Translations under genes and position numbers: made by a program
Notes under the pieces: generated by a model
Databases searched by the model: none
Told to the model about the DNA's origin: nothing
What the model saw: the letters and a program-made list of their open reading frames with translations, nothing else
Source: an uncultured Deefgea sp.
Lineage (GTDB): Bacteria; Pseudomonadota; Gammaproteobacteria; Burkholderiales; Chitinibacteraceae
Assembly (NCBI RefSeq): GCF_947072475.1
Contig: NZ_CAMTIA010000006.1
Location: 1 to 64,000, forward strand
Direction of reading: 5' to 3'
DNA: 64,000 nucleotides
Part shown: piece after piece, positions 8,858 to 18,872 of the stretch
Numbering within the stretch: position 1 is the stretch's first letter
How the letters are laid out: every line of letters starts with the position of its first letter

Positions 8858-9648
8858 GGCGCGGCCTTAGCCACTAAGGAGCCTGATACTCCCATATCAC
8901 GCATGATTTTTAACCAGGCTTTGGCTTTCGCCTCATCTTCAGTCGGCCCGACTCGAACACGAGTTAGCGCGCCCTTACTGGTATTAATTTGTTCGCTACT
9001 GACTCGAACACCTGCCGATTTCAGTTTCGCCACCATTTGCGCGGCTTTATCAGCATCGGCATAAGCGCCAACCTGAATAAAATAGGTTTTTTTATCGAGT
9101 TGCTTTTCAGCTGGCTGCGAATGACTGGTTTTCCCCGACAAAATGGCAGCAGGATCAGCCTCTGTCGCCGCAGCAACTTCTGGCTTTTTCTCTGGTAAGG
9201 GCTTTTTAACCACGGGTTTGGGCGTTGACTTAATCACGACAGGTGAAGGCGTCGCAGTCAGCACCGGCGACACACTGGGTGCTGCTACGGCGCTTGCGAT
9301 CGGTGTTGATGTTGGCACCGCCACATCAACTTCGACTTGATGATTCACTAATTTGCCGGGCAAAGTCACCGCAGCCACTTGCGAGGCGTCCAATTGCGGT
9401 AAGACCGCCTCAGCAAGCACCGCTGAGGCGGGTGCCGGATTGAGCGGCGCCGTTTGCACGATCGACGAGAGTGCCGGCGCACTGGAGATGATTTCAACTG
9501 GGTGATTGTCGATTAAATTTTTCGGTGGCTCACCATCTAACACCGTCCACAAAAAAATCAAGGCAAACACCACCAAGGCGATTGCCCCGACCAAACGCCG
9601 ACGAGCGCGTTTTCTTAGTTGCTGCAGTTCATCACTCACATTTGCCAT
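8854..9648 (-). CDS. dedD: SPOR domain cell division protein, DedD-like
   Basis: A 264-residue single-pass membrane protein: short basic cytoplasmic N-terminus (KRARRR), one transmembrane helix at about 20-38, a long Pro/Ala/Val-rich periplasmic linker, and a C-terminal SPOR domain (about 185-262, starting KKTYFIQVGAYAD). SPOR domains bind denuded peptidoglycan at the septum. The folC-dedD-cvpA order matches E. coli. The start shares one base with the folC stop (TAATG) and the stop overlaps cvpA. Confidence 0.88.
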   Translation of the reverse strand: MANVSDELQQLRKRARRRLVGAIALVVFALIFLWTVLDGEPPKNLIDNHPVEIISSAPALSSIVQTAPLNPAPASAVLAEAVLPQLDASQVAAVTLPGKLVNHQVEVDVAVPTSTPIASAVAAPSVSPVLTATPSPVVIKSTPKPVVKKPLPEKKPEVAAATEADPAAILSGKTSHSQPAEKQLDKKTYFIQVGAYADADKAAQMVAKLKSAGVRVSSEQINTSKGALTRVRVGPTEDEAKAKAWLKIMRDMGVSGSLVAKAAP

Positions 9649-10934
9649 TACTTTGCTTGCCCACGCGCCACCATGACCTCAGCCACAGTAAAGAAAGATC
9701 CAAAGACCAAGATTCTATCAGCTTCAAGCGCACTCTTGCAGGCCGATTGATAAGCATCAGCGACAGCATCATACGTTTGAATTTGTGCTTGCGGATCAAT
9801 TTGCAAAATAATGTCGGCCAAAGTGGCTGCTGACGCAGCGCGTGACAAAGCAGGCGCGGCCAAATACCAGCAATCCACTCGATCAGCCAAAACACTCACC
9901 ACGCCGACCATGTCTTTATCTTGCATCATGCCCAGCACGGCATGCGTTTTAGGATGAAAACTCATACTATCTAAGCATGATTTTAACACTAAGGCGGCAT
10001 GGGGGTTATGCGCTACATCCAGTATCACGGTTGGTCTACCGGGCAATACCTGAAAACGCGCTGGCCATTCAACTTCGAGTAAACCGCGCTTAATATCGCC
10101 CAACGTCACGGGCAATTGCGCTTGACACGCGTCCAAGACTGCCAACACCAAACACGCATTATTTAATTGATATTGCCCCCGCAACGCCGGCAAAGGCAAA
10201 GCATGCCGACGCAGCCCATTGCGATGCCACCACGACCATTGCTGCCCTTCAAGTTGCATTTGGTAGCCAAAGTCGCGACCAATTAATCCGAAATCGGCGC
10301 CGATTTCTGCTGCGACATCCAGCAATGTCTGCGGCGGCTGAGGATCTGCGCATAACGCAGGCAAGCCTGAACGGTAGATGCCCGCCTTTTCCAACGCGAT
10401 TTTTTCACGGGTGTCTCCCAAATAACTTTGATGATCAATACCAACACTCACTACGGCAGCAACGGTTGGCTCAAAAATATTAACTGCGTCTAGCCGACCG
10501 CCCAATCCCACTTCCATAATCGCCACATCAACGTCTTGCGCAATAAATTGATGCATTGCAGCCAAGGTGCCAAATTCAAAATAAGATAAGCTGGTCACGC
10601 CGCGCGCCGCCTCAATGGCCCGAAAGCTGGTCAGCACTTCGGCATCACCAACTGGGCGGCCATTTATTGCAATTCGTTCGTTGTAATGCAATATATGCGG
10701 TGAGGTATAAGTCCCCACCTTATAGCCAGCAACCACCAGTATCTGCGTCAACATCGCGCAGACTGAGCCCTTGCCGTTGGTACCCCCTATGGTTAACACC
10801 GGAAACCGTGGTTGCAAGCGCATTTCATCTCGCACTTGTGTCACACGGCCCAGCCCCATATCAATCGCTACGGGATGCAAAGATTCCAAATAGCTTAACC
10901 ATGAGGGCAGATCATCTGCATTAAAAACAGCCAT
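9648..10934 (-). CDS. folC: Bifunctional folylpolyglutamate synthase / dihydrofolate synthase
   Basis: A 428-residue ATP-dependent ligase of the Mur family. The P-loop GTNGKGSVCAML is near residue 49, with YTSPHILHYNERI and MEVGLGGRLDAVN as family signatures. It adds glutamate to dihydropteroate and to folates. The ATG directly follows the accD stop with no gap, so the two are coupled. The accD-folC-dedD-cvpA order is conserved in proteobacteria. Confidence 0.95.
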   Translation of the reverse strand: MAVFNADDLPSWLSYLESLHPVAIDMGLGRVTQVRDEMRLQPRFPVLTIGGTNGKGSVCAMLTQILVVAGYKVGTYTSPHILHYNERIAINGRPVGDAEVLTSFRAIEAARGVTSLSYFEFGTLAAMHQFIAQDVDVAIMEVGLGGRLDAVNIFEPTVAAVVSVGIDHQSYLGDTREKIALEKAGIYRSGLPALCADPQPPQTLLDVAAEIGADFGLIGRDFGYQMQLEGQQWSWWHRNGLRRHALPLPALRGQYQLNNACLVLAVLDACQAQLPVTLGDIKRGLLEVEWPARFQVLPGRPTVILDVAHNPHAALVLKSCLDSMSFHPKTHAVLGMMQDKDMVGVVSVLADRVDCWYLAAPALSRAASAATLADIILQIDPQAQIQTYDAVADAYQSACKSALEADRILVFGSFFTVAEVMVARGQAK

Positions 10935-11801
10935 TTAGCTCGCCGCAGGTTGACGGTTAAGTAAGGTAATCACATCCGCCAAGCGTTGACGTAATTCGCG
11001 GCGATCAACAATCATGTCAATCGCGCCTTTTTCTAGCAAAAATTCAGAGCGCTGAAAGCCTTCTGGCAAAGTTTCGCGTACCGTTTGTTCGATCACACGC
11101 GGACCAGCAAAGCCAATCAAAGCACCGGGTTCAGCCATCACCACATCGCCCAAAAAAGCAAACGAGGCCGAAACGCCACCCATGGTGGGATCAGTCAACA
11201 AAGAAATAAACGGCAGTTTTTTATCGGCTAATTTGGTCAAAATGGCGCTGGTTTTCGCCATTTGCATTAATGAGCTCAAACCTTCTTGCATTCGAGCGCC
11301 GCCGGATGCGGATACGCAGATAAAAGGCATGTCATTCTCAATCGCCGCTTTTACACCACGAACAAAACGCTCACCCACCACCGAGCCCATTGAGCCGCCA
11401 ATAAACTTAAATTCAAATGCAGCGACCACCACCGGCACGGTCAAAATGGAGCCCTGCATAACGACCATCGCATCATCTTCACCGGTTGCCGCTTGCGCAG
11501 CGATTAAGCGATCTGGATAGCGTTTGCCATCTTTAAATTTCAAGATGTCAACCGGTTTTACTTCGGCACCAATTTCAAACCGCCCCTCCGTATCGAGCAA
11601 CTGATTCAGTCGCGCACGGGCAGGCACTGCATTATGAAAACCACATTTTGGGCAGACTTCTAAATTATTGGCTAGATCAGTGCGATATAACACGGCATTA
11701 CACGCATTACATTTACTCCACAAACCCTCAGGCACGGCCGATTTGCTCGCTGTGGTGCGGCTTTGAATTTTCGGCGGTAATAATTTTTGCAACCAACTCA
11801 T
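10935..11801 (-). CDS. accD: Acetyl-CoA carboxylase carboxyltransferase subunit beta
   Basis: A 288-residue subunit of acetyl-CoA carboxylase, which makes malonyl-CoA for fatty acid synthesis. The N-terminal zinc ribbon has Cys31, Cys34, Cys50 and Cys53; the carboxyltransferase domain follows, with [14 protein letters not shown] and the oxyanion-hole glycines of [11 protein letters not shown]. It needs AccA, which is not in this window. The gene lies 21 bases after trpA, in the usual trpBA-accD-folC order. Confidence 0.97.
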   Translation of the reverse strand: MSWLQKLLPPKIQSRTTASKSAVPEGLWSKCNACNAVLYRTDLANNLEVCPKCGFHNAVPARARLNQLLDTEGRFEIGAEVKPVDILKFKDGKRYPDRLIAAQAATGEDDAMVVMQGSILTVPVVVAAFEFKFIGGSMGSVVGERFVRGVKAAIENDMPFICVSASGGARMQEGLSSLMQMAKTSAILTKLADKKLPFISLLTDPTMGGVSASFAFLGDVVMAEPGALIGFAGPRVIEQTVRETLPEGFQRSEFLLEKGAIDMIVDRRELRQRLADVITLLNRQPAAS

Positions 11802-11822
11802 TGAAACACTCCTTAAACCTGC

Positions 11823-12626
11823 TTAGCGACGGGCGCTATCCATTGCAATACGCACTTCAGATAAGAATGTACGTAAACGCTCAGCTAAACCCGCTTCGCC
11901 TAATTCAACTTCTTGAACTAACCGTGAGCCGATCACAACTGCATCAGCAACTTTAGCTACAGCTTGCGCAGTCTGCGCATCACGAATACCAAAACCTACC
12001 CCAATTGGGATAGATATAAATTGTTTTAATACCGCCAATTTAGCGGCGACATCGGCAACATCTAAATTCGCTGAACCGGTCACACCTTTCAGCGAAACAT
12101 AATAAACATAACCACTGGCCAACTCAGCCACCGCTTTCACCCGCGATGCTGGCGTGGTGGGTGCCAACAAGAAAATCGGATCCAGCCCCCGCGCTTTAAA
12201 TATTTTAGCGGATTCCAACGCCTCTTCAGGCGGCATATCCACGGTTAAAACACCATCAACCCCAGCGGCAACGGCCGCTTGCGCAAACACATCATAACCC
12301 ATGGCTTCAACCGGATTGGCATACCCCATCAGCACGACAGGCGTTGTGGCATTGTTTTGGCGAAAATCGGCCACCAACTCAAGCACGCGCCGTAAAGACA
12401 CTTGATGCAAAAGTGCACGCTCAGAAGCACGTTGAATCACTGGGCCATCGGCCATCGGGTCAGAAAAAGGCACACCCAGTTCAATCACATCGGCGCCGCC
12501 ATCGACTAAGGCGTGCATTAATTCAACGGTCACTTCTGGACGAGGGTCGCCAGCGGTAATAAACGGAATCAGCGCAGCTCGATTCTGCGCCGCCAATTGT
12601 TGCATTACACTTTGAATACGAGACAT
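11823..12626 (-). CDS. trpA: Tryptophan synthase alpha chain
   Basis: A 267-residue TIM-barrel subunit that cleaves indole-3-glycerol phosphate and passes indole to TrpB. Catalytic residues are visible in [16 protein letters not shown] (Glu and Asp), and the phosphate-binding loop is GVGFGIRD. The open frame extends to a TTG at 12656, but the ATG at 12626 (MSRIQSVM) aligns with known TrpA starts (E. coli MERYESLF) and was chosen. It lies 61 bases after trpB. Confidence 0.95.
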   Translation of the reverse strand: MSRIQSVMQQLAAQNRAALIPFITAGDPRPEVTVELMHALVDGGADVIELGVPFSDPMADGPVIQRASERALLHQVSLRRVLELVADFRQNNATTPVVLMGYANPVEAMGYDVFAQAAVAAGVDGVLTVDMPPEEALESAKIFKARGLDPIFLLAPTTPASRVKAVAELASGYVYYVSLKGVTGSANLDVADVAAKLAVLKQFISIPIGVGFGIRDAQTAQAVAKVADAVVIGSRLVQEVELGEAGLAERLRTFLSEVRIAMDSARR

Positions 12627-12687
12627 AGGTATCTTTACCGCTTCATTGATTGACAATAGCTGGCGAGATATACCCCGCCAAACAAAT

Positions 12688-13893
12688 TTACAGTTGAATG
12701 CCGCTCATTTTAGCAATCGTCGGAATATCTTTATCACCACGACCCGAGAGATTCACCAACAGCACCTCGTCTTTACGCATGGTTTTGGCCATTTTCGCGG
12801 CTTGCGCCAAGGCATGGCTCGATTCTAAAGCGGGGATAATCCCTTCATAAAGGCATAAATCATGAAAAGCGGCCAACGCTTCATCATCATTGATCGCAAC
12901 ATACTCAGCGCGACCAATATCTTTTAAATGACTATGCTCAGGCCCAACGCCGGGGTAATCCAAACCAGCAGAAATCGAATGCGTTTCACTAATTTGTCCG
13001 TCAGCATCTTGCATTAGATACGAGCGCTGGCCATGCAACACGCCATTTTTTGCATTCGATGTTAATGGTGCCGCATGCCGTCCCGTTTCAACACCATCGC
13101 CGCCCGCTTCGACACCAATTAAACGCACGTTCGGCACATCAATGTAGGGATAAAAAATACCAATCGCATTCGAGCCCCCCCCCACGCAAGCCAAAATAGC
13201 GTCAGGCTGACGGCCAATCATTTCTTGCATTTGTACTTTGCATTCTTCGCCGATCACCACTTGAAAATCACGCACCAATTGCGGATAAGGATGCGGGCCT
13301 GCGGCCGTACCAATAATGTAATACGTTGAATCAACATTGGTCACCCAATCGCGCATCGCTTCATTCATGGCGTCTTTTAAGGTTTTGGTTCCCGATGTAA
13401 CCGGCACGACCGTCGCCCCCAACAATTTCATTCGATACACGTTCGGCGCTTGGCGAACCACGTCTTCTGCGCCCATATACACCACGCATTCCATGCCATA
13501 ACGCGCAGCGACTGTGGCCGATGCAACACCATGCTGACCCGCACCCGTTTCAGCAATCACGCGTTTTTTACCCATGCGTTTGGCCAACAAAGCCTGACCA
13601 ATGGTGTTATTGACCTTGTGCGCACCGGTATGGTTTAAATCTTCGCGTTTTAAGTAAATTTGCGCGCCACCTAATGCATTCGACCAGCGCTCGGCATGAT
13701 AAACCGGACTTGGCCGGCCAACGTAGTGCTTTAGCACATAGCGATATTCATCCATAAAAGCCGGGTCTTTGATGGCTTTTTCAAACTCAATACGCAGCTC
13801 ATCTAAGGCTGGCATCAAGGTTTCAGCGACATAAATGCCACCATGAGGACCAAAGTGACCACGGACATCGGGCTGCTGATAAATTTCGCTCAT
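12688..13893 (-). CDS. trpB: Tryptophan synthase beta chain
   Basis: A 401-residue PLP enzyme that joins indole and serine. The PLP lysine is Lys93 (HTGAHKVNN), and the phosphate-binding glycines are in [10 protein letters not shown]. It forms the alpha2-beta2 complex with TrpA encoded next to it. The length matches the family (about 400). Of the trp pathway only trpF, trpB and trpA are here; trpE, D and C must be elsewhere, the usual beta-proteobacterial split. Confidence 0.97.
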   Translation of the reverse strand: MSEIYQQPDVRGHFGPHGGIYVAETLMPALDELRIEFEKAIKDPAFMDEYRYVLKHYVGRPSPVYHAERWSNALGGAQIYLKREDLNHTGAHKVNNTIGQALLAKRMGKKRVIAETGAGQHGVASATVAARYGMECVVYMGAEDVVRQAPNVYRMKLLGATVVPVTSGTKTLKDAMNEAMRDWVTNVDSTYYIIGTAAGPHPYPQLVRDFQVVIGEECKVQMQEMIGRQPDAILACVGGGSNAIGIFYPYIDVPNVRLIGVEAGGDGVETGRHAAPLTSNAKNGVLHGQRSYLMQDADGQISETHSISAGLDYPGVGPEHSHLKDIGRAEYVAINDDEALAAFHDLCLYEGIIPALESSHALAQAAKMAKTMRKDEVLLVNLSGRGDKDIPTIAKMSGIQL

Positions 13894-13925
13894 GACTCTC
13901 TCACATAAACTTTAAAGCAGATTAA

Positions 13926-14543
13926 TTAAATAACGGCGCGAATAAATGACTCGACCAAAACTAAATCTTTAACACCCTTACACTGCTCCACACCACTAGA
14001 TACATCCACCGCCCAAGGCTGCACGCAGGCAATCGCAGTAGCGACATTCTCTGGGTGCAAGCCACCCGATAAAATCAATGGCAACGGCCACTCGGTCGGC
14101 AAGGCTTGCCAATCAAAACTCTCCCCGGTTCCACCAGGCACACCATCCACCCACGCATCAAGCAAAATACCCCGACACAGGGGAGAAACAAAACTCGCCG
14201 CGTATTCTATCAAATTTATGTTAGGTTTTACCCTAAGAGCTTTGATAAAGGGGCGATCAAATTGCATGCAAAACGCTAAATCTTCATCGCCATGAAATTG
14301 CAGCAAGTCTAGCGGCACGTTTTCTAACACTGCGCTGACATTTTCTGCAGTCTCATTGACAAACAGCCCAACAGAAGCAACAAAGGCGGGCAATGCCGCA
14401 ACGATTTCAGCCGCCAGCGCAACCGAAACATGCCGCGGGCTTGGCGGATAAAATACCAAACCGATGGCATCAGCCCCCAATAGCGCCACCTGACGTGCCG
14501 TAGCTGCATCGCGCAATCCGCAGATTTTTATTCGAGTTCGCAT
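13926..14543 (-). CDS. trpF: Phosphoribosylanthranilate isomerase
   Basis: A 205-residue TIM-barrel enzyme for the third step of tryptophan synthesis. The catalytic cysteine is Cys8 in RIKICGLRD, and the general acid is the Asp of LLDAWVDGVPGGTG. It is free-standing, not fused to TrpC as in enteric bacteria. It sits 19 bases after truA and 32 before trpB, a conserved order in beta- and gammaproteobacteria. Confidence 0.95.
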   Translation of the reverse strand: MRTRIKICGLRDAATARQVALLGADAIGLVFYPPSPRHVSVALAAEIVAALPAFVASVGLFVNETAENVSAVLENVPLDLLQFHGDEDLAFCMQFDRPFIKALRVKPNINLIEYAASFVSPLCRGILLDAWVDGVPGGTGESFDWQALPTEWPLPLILSGGLHPENVATAIACVQPWAVDVSSGVEQCKGVKDLVLVESFIRAVI

Positions 14544-14562
14544 CAGAAAACCTTATGGCTAA

Positions 14563-15348
14563 TTAAATTAATCCGTAGCGATACTCTGGCAAAGAGGCCA
14601 GTTCGAACTCAGAGGGGTAGCTCACACCTGTCAAATAAAGGCCATCGGGCATAAACGTAGGCGGCGCAGAAGTTCTATTTTTTTGCGCCAATAAGCAAGC
14701 CATCCACTCTGCTGAAGCCTTACCTTTACCAACATGTAATAAGGCACCCATGATATTGCGTACCATATGATGCAAAAAGGCAGTCGCAGAAAAATCAACG
14801 CATAGCATGTTGCCATGCTCGGTAATTTGAATTTTTTGCAGTTGCTTGATTGGAGAGCGCGCCTGGCATTCGGCGGCACGAAAACTACTAAAATCATGCT
14901 CACCGAGCAATAATTGCGCGGCAGCACGCATCTGGGCAACATCCAGGTCGTAATGCACCCAGCCGACCCGTCCAGCTTGCAAACTTGGCCGTATGGGGTG
15001 ACGCAACAAGAGATAGCGGTAATGGCGTGCGGTTGCGACAAATCGAGCATGAAAATGCGGCGGCACTTCTTGCGCCCAAAGCACCGAGATGCCTGCGGGT
15101 AAAAAACTATTTACGCCTCGCACCCATGCGGTAATCGGGCGCGGCGCATCACTATCAAAATGGGCTATTTGTCGCGTAGCATGAACGCCAGCATCGGTAC
15201 GGCCTGCCGCATGCATCCGCACCGGGTGCCCAGCCAGCCGACCAATTGCGCGTTCCATCTCGCCTTGGATGGTGTCCATCTGAGGCTGTACCTGCCAACC
15301 ACTAAAATCACGACCATCGTATTCAATCGCTATGGCAAATCGTTTCAA
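14563..15348 (-). CDS. truA: tRNA pseudouridine(38-40) synthase
   Basis: A 261-residue enzyme modifying tRNA positions 38-40. The catalytic aspartate is Asp52 in AAGRTDAGVHA. An ATG-initiated frame exists from 15399, but its extra N-terminus is only the overlap with the upstream gene. The TTG at 15348 gives MKRFAIAIEYDG, which aligns with family starts, and it overlaps the upstream stop as TTGA with a G-rich stretch upstream. I prefer this TTG; a second TTG two codons earlier is possible. Translational coupling is likely. Confidence 0.92.
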   Translation of the reverse strand: MKRFAIAIEYDGRDFSGWQVQPQMDTIQGEMERAIGRLAGHPVRMHAAGRTDAGVHATRQIAHFDSDAPRPITAWVRGVNSFLPAGISVLWAQEVPPHFHARFVATARHYRYLLLRHPIRPSLQAGRVGWVHYDLDVAQMRAAAQLLLGEHDFSSFRAAECQARSPIKQLQKIQITEHGNMLCVDFSATAFLHHMVRNIMGALLHVGKGKASAEWMACLLAQKNRTSAPPTFMPDGLYLTGVSYPSEFELASLPEYRYGLI

Positions 15349-15968
15349 CGCCAAAACCCACCCATCCCCAAAAAAATAGAATATACAATCAGCGCACATT
15401 GTCCAAACAGCAGACTCAGTTGCCGCCGATTAATCGGAATATACGACAACACCAAGTCTTGATCTGCCGGAGGTTGCGGCTGCAAAATCAGCGACAATAA
15501 AGCCTTGAAGTCCAATTTGGACTCCAGCAAAGACTCTGCCACCTGCAATGTTAAAGCAAAACGAACCGCAAATCGCGCTCGTGCATTAGAAAAGTACTGC
15601 AAAGGAGATAAAAACAGGTAAAAAGAGGAGAAAACCTCGTTGCTAGTCAGCCTTTTAAGTAGGATCTGCAAGCTAGCAGCAACAACTAGCAATCTTCCAA
15701 CTTGATCAACGCCCAAGCTCAAGCCGACATCGGTAGGAGATAAGACACCCAGCCAAATATAGCGCCCCGGCGTACTCCAGCCATAGATCAGCGCGGTAAA
15801 GAGTAAGAGCCACTTTAATTTTGACAAGCTCCGTTGCAATCGTTGCCGAGCATACTGCGCAGCAAGCAGCACGACGACGACGACCAAAACCCAAAGATAA
15901 TGGCGCTCAAGCCATGGCAGCAACAACAGCAACCACAGCCAAAGCGCCAAAAAATTCACCGGATGCAA
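15345..15968 (-). CDS. Membrane protein resembling EcfT/CbiQ transporter components
   Basis: A 207-residue, very hydrophobic protein with about five membrane segments, beginning with a Leu/Trp-rich helix pair (residues 5-38) and ending in a hydrophobic helix. The middle pattern LSPTDVGLSLGVDQVGRLLVV and LTSNEVFSSFYLFLSPLQYF resembles the central part of energy-coupling-factor T proteins, where GL--AL---LR is followed by a short P-loop and the coupling helix. The typical Ala-Arg-Gly/Ser coupling motif is not clear (only NARARF is seen), and no ATPase or S component is nearby. It lies between fimV and truA and overlaps the truA start. The assignment is tentative. Confidence 0.55.
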   Translation of the reverse strand: MHPVNFLALWLWLLLLLPWLERHYLWVLVVVVVLLAAQYARQRLQRSLSKLKWLLLFTALIYGWSTPGRYIWLGVLSPTDVGLSLGVDQVGRLLVVAASLQILLKRLTSNEVFSSFYLFLSPLQYFSNARARFAVRFALTLQVAESLLESKLDFKALLSLILQPQPPADQDLVLSYIPINRRQLSLLFGQCALIVYSIFLGMGGFWR

Positions 15969-15992
15969 AAATTAATTCCAGACACTAATAGT

Positions 15993-18872
15993 TTACAAAT
16001 CAGCTAAAAGTGACTGCGCCAAACCCTGCTGCTGCGCACTTCCTTCTTGCAATGCTTCTTGAAGGATCTCTCGAGCCCCCTCAACATCCCCCATATCAAT
16101 ATAAGCACGAGCTAAATCAATTTTTGTTTGCACCGGATCGTCCGCTGAGAAGTCCATCTCACTCGAGGTCGCCGCCTCATCCAAGTTCAAACTAATATCA
16201 TCCAACGCAATATTTTCAGCCAGATCCATATTAAGCTGCTCGTCAGCAGATATCGCATCTAACTCTGAACCGAGTGGCGAGGCCAAATCAAAATTAAAAT
16301 CTAAGTTCATCTCATTGGCCGTCTCAGCAGCCGGCACCGCTGAAATATTTTCAGAAATCGGTTCAGAAAGAACTAATTCAGGTAGAGCTTCCTCAGGCAA
16401 TGCCAAATCAAAAGTTGATGCCAGTGAGCTTGAATCAGCATCTAGATCCAAAGAACTCGCCAGAGCGTCAAAACTCGACAAATCAAACTCGGCATCGGCA
16501 TCTGTATCTGTATCTGTATCTGTATCTGTATTGAGTGAACCACCGAAATCAAACTCAGCCAATTCATCCAGATCCGATAGTGCCGCCGCCATCGAGGATG
16601 CGTCCACAGGCAAATCTATTGGGAAGTCGAGGGCCATCATTTCACCCGCCAGCAGCGACTCGTCCTCTTCTACACCTGGAGCCACCGTTGGCGCTTCGAT
16701 TCTTTCCATCCCAAAATCGGATTCAACCGGTTCTAACGCCGCACTCTCTGCAAGATCGAAAGATAAATCCTGGTCCAAGTCCAGACCAGTACCAGCCAAG
16801 CCTTCAGCAAATTCAGACTCCAAACGAGCCTCTTCAACTGGCAAATCAACAATTGGCGCTTTATTTTCAGAAAAATCGACTTCAGCACGATCGACAGAAG
16901 GCGGCTCTAAGTCCAATTCAAAATCTAAGTCTTGACTGGCCGCTTCGGCCGTCGCCACGACCGCCGCCCCCCCCATGACAACAGCAGCGACAGCCCGAGT
17001 ATCAATCACTTCACTTTGCTGATACAAGGGATTTTCTGGATCGATTTCGTGCCCTGTTTGCGCTACTCGCTCCCAATGCTCACCTTTGCCACCCAGCATG
17101 GCGAACAAGGCGGAGGCATGCTCTTCGTAAGAAATAAAGTCTTTCCGAGCGGCATAAATATCCAGCAATTTCATTCGAATTTCATGCCGTGATGGATCTT
17201 TATTTAACGCATCCTTTAGAATCTCTTCTGCCTGCGCATCTCGCCCATACGCCATATACACTTCGGCCTCGGCAATCGGATCAACTTCATCGGTATCAAT
17301 CGTCCCTAAGCCTTGTCGACTAAAATCAGTCAGAAACGAGTTTTCGGTGGATTGGGTGCTAATCACACCGCCGCCCGTACTGCCCAACACCGTATTGGCC
17401 TTTAAATCACCGCCAGTAATGATGCTATCTTCAAACACATTAGGACGCTGACGTCGTCGTACCATCCACAGTCCACCAACGCCCAACAACACGGCCAAAG
17501 CGCCCCCGCCCACTGCCAGCGGGTTTTCAAATAAACTCGCCACAAAACCGGTCTCTTCAGGCACATCGGCCACGACTTCAACACGTTTTTTGACTTTTAC
17601 CGCCGGTGCGCTAGCAACACGACTCGCCACAACCTCGCTCGCCACCGTCGACGGTGCGGCGACCTCAACTTGCGAAGCGGCTGAAGCAACCGGGGCCACA
17701 GCAGCGGCCTCTGTACTAGCAGCAACGTCACTGGCCTTGGCCTTCATCGCAACCAAACGTTCCATATCACTGACGTTTTTCTGCAATTCTGCAACGCGTT
17801 GATTCGCCTCATTCAGCGCTTTTTGCCGTGCCGCCACCTCTTCTTCTAAAGCCTGAACTTTGGCCAAATCACCAGATTTTTTCGCCAAATCGACTGCTTT
17901 GGATAGCTTCAAGACATCTTTATTTTTATCTACCGCACCAGCGCCTTGATCTTCAACCTGAGTGACGATCTTACCGCCAGCCGATTGTGCCGCTAGGTCC
18001 CGTGCCGAAGATTTTGCGGCTAGATCACCCAACTTACTCCGGTATTCATTCCAATTTTCGGCCTGCACTTTAACTTCTTTGCTAGCCTGTTGGGCGCTAA
18101 GGGCTTGCATTTCTGACGCTGACGGCAACCGTAAAATCTTGCCTCGTTTTAGCCGATTCATATTGCCATCAAAAGCGTCAGGATTATTACGATACAAACC
18201 AACCAACACCTGATCCAAACTCACGCCACTAGTTTGTACGGCCCTCGCCACGCCCGATAGCGTATCGCCGCCTTTTGTCTTATACGATTCAGCATCACGC
18301 GCTTCGGCCGAAGACTCGGTCGATCGCGCCCTTTCATTTAAAGACCCAGACTGAACTTGATTCGGTTTCGATGGCTTGATCACACCCGAACTTCGCACGC
18401 CAGGCAAAGCACTCGCCGCAAACTTAGTCGATGCCGTCGGCGAATAACCAGCCGGATCAATCAAAGCGGTGTACTCTCGCTGAATACGACCAGAAGCCCA
18501 ATTAAGTTCCAATAAAAAATCAAGGTACGGTTCAGAAATCGCCTGCGATGACTTCACTGCAACATAGTGCTGACCATTGCCGCGCTTTTCAATATTAAAA
18601 CGCAAGCCCAAAGCGCCTGATGGGTAAGTAATTTGTGCATTCGAAAAAGCCTCCGGCGAAGCCAAACTCACCACGAGGGAATCGGCCTCTCCCGGCAGCA
18701 CAGAAACCAAATCGATCTCCCCACGAAAAGGCTGCCCCAAGCCGGATAAAACATTCAGTCGCCCCAAACCCGCTGCGTTAGCAAACCAAGGTAAAGCAGC
18801 CATCGTCACGGCCAATACGCATGTTTTAAATCGTGGCGTCTTAAGCACAAGCAATCTCCCAATCGCGATCAT
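15993..18872 (-). CDS. fimV: FimV/HubP-family polar peptidoglycan-binding protein
   Basis: A 959-residue protein with a long signal segment (cleavage probably after ANAA near residue 34), the conserved FimV N-terminal domain (GLGRLNVLSGLGQPFRGEI), a LysM peptidoglycan-binding domain at about 197-250, a coiled coil at about 330-380, one transmembrane helix at about 450-475, then a long acidic cytoplasmic part ending in the FimV C-terminal TPR-like domain (ARAYIDMGDVEGAREIL). The frame runs up to 18935, but the signal peptide starts at the ATG at 18872. FimV/HubP organises the cell pole and supports type IV pili and twitching. The acidic part contains a Thr-Asp repeat from a hexanucleotide tract. 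The fimV-truA order is conserved. Confidence 0.93.
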   Translation of the reverse strand: MIAIGRLLVLKTPRFKTCVLAVTMAALPWFANAAGLGRLNVLSGLGQPFRGEIDLVSVLPGEADSLVVSLASPEAFSNAQITYPSGALGLRFNIEKRGNGQHYVAVKSSQAISEPYLDFLLELNWASGRIQREYTALIDPAGYSPTASTKFAASALPGVRSSGVIKPSKPNQVQSGSLNERARSTESSAEARDAESYKTKGGDTLSGVARAVQTSGVSLDQVLVGLYRNNPDAFDGNMNRLKRGKILRLPSASEMQALSAQQASKEVKVQAENWNEYRSKLGDLAAKSSARDLAAQSAGGKIVTQVEDQGAGAVDKNKDVLKLSKAVDLAKKSGDLAKVQALEEEVAARQKALNEANQRVAELQKNVSDMERLVAMKAKASDVAASTEAAAVAPVASAASQVEVAAPSTVASEVVASRVASAPAVKVKKRVEVVADVPEETGFVASLFENPLAVGGGALAVLLGVGGLWMVRRRQRPNVFEDSIITGGDLKANTVLGSTGGGVISTQSTENSFLTDFSRQGLGTIDTDEVDPIAEAEVYMAYGRDAQAEEILKDALNKDPSRHEIRMKLLDIYAARKDFISYEEHASALFAMLGGKGEHWERVAQTGHEIDPENPLYQQSEVIDTRAVAAVVMGGAAVVATAEAASQDLDFELDLEPPSVDRAEVDFSENKAPIVDLPVEEARLESEFAEGLAGTGLDLDQDLSFDLAESAALEPVESDFGMERIEAPTVAPGVEEDESLLAGEMMALDFPIDLPVDASSMAAALSDLDELAEFDFGGSLNTDTDTDTDTDADAEFDLSSFDALASSLDLDADSSSLASTFDLALPEEALPELVLSEPISENISAVPAAETANEMNLDFNFDLASPLGSELDAISADEQLNMDLAENIALDDISLNLDEAATSSEMDFSADDPVQTKIDLARAYIDMGDVEGAREILQEALQEGSAQQQGLAQSLLADL
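16501..16530. repeat. In-frame hexanucleotide microsatellite (tctgta x5) within fimV
   Basis: Five perfect copies of tctgta. On the coding (minus) strand this reads as repeated GAT-ACA, giving a run of Asp-Thr pairs in the acidic cytoplasmic region of FimV. A six-base unit changes length by two codons without shifting frame, so slippage would alter linker length only. Confidence 0.9.

Noticed and set aside
16315..16935. 206-residue open frame opposite fimV
   Set aside because: Ser/Lys/Asn low complexity arising from the antisense of the acidic FimV region; no independent evidence.
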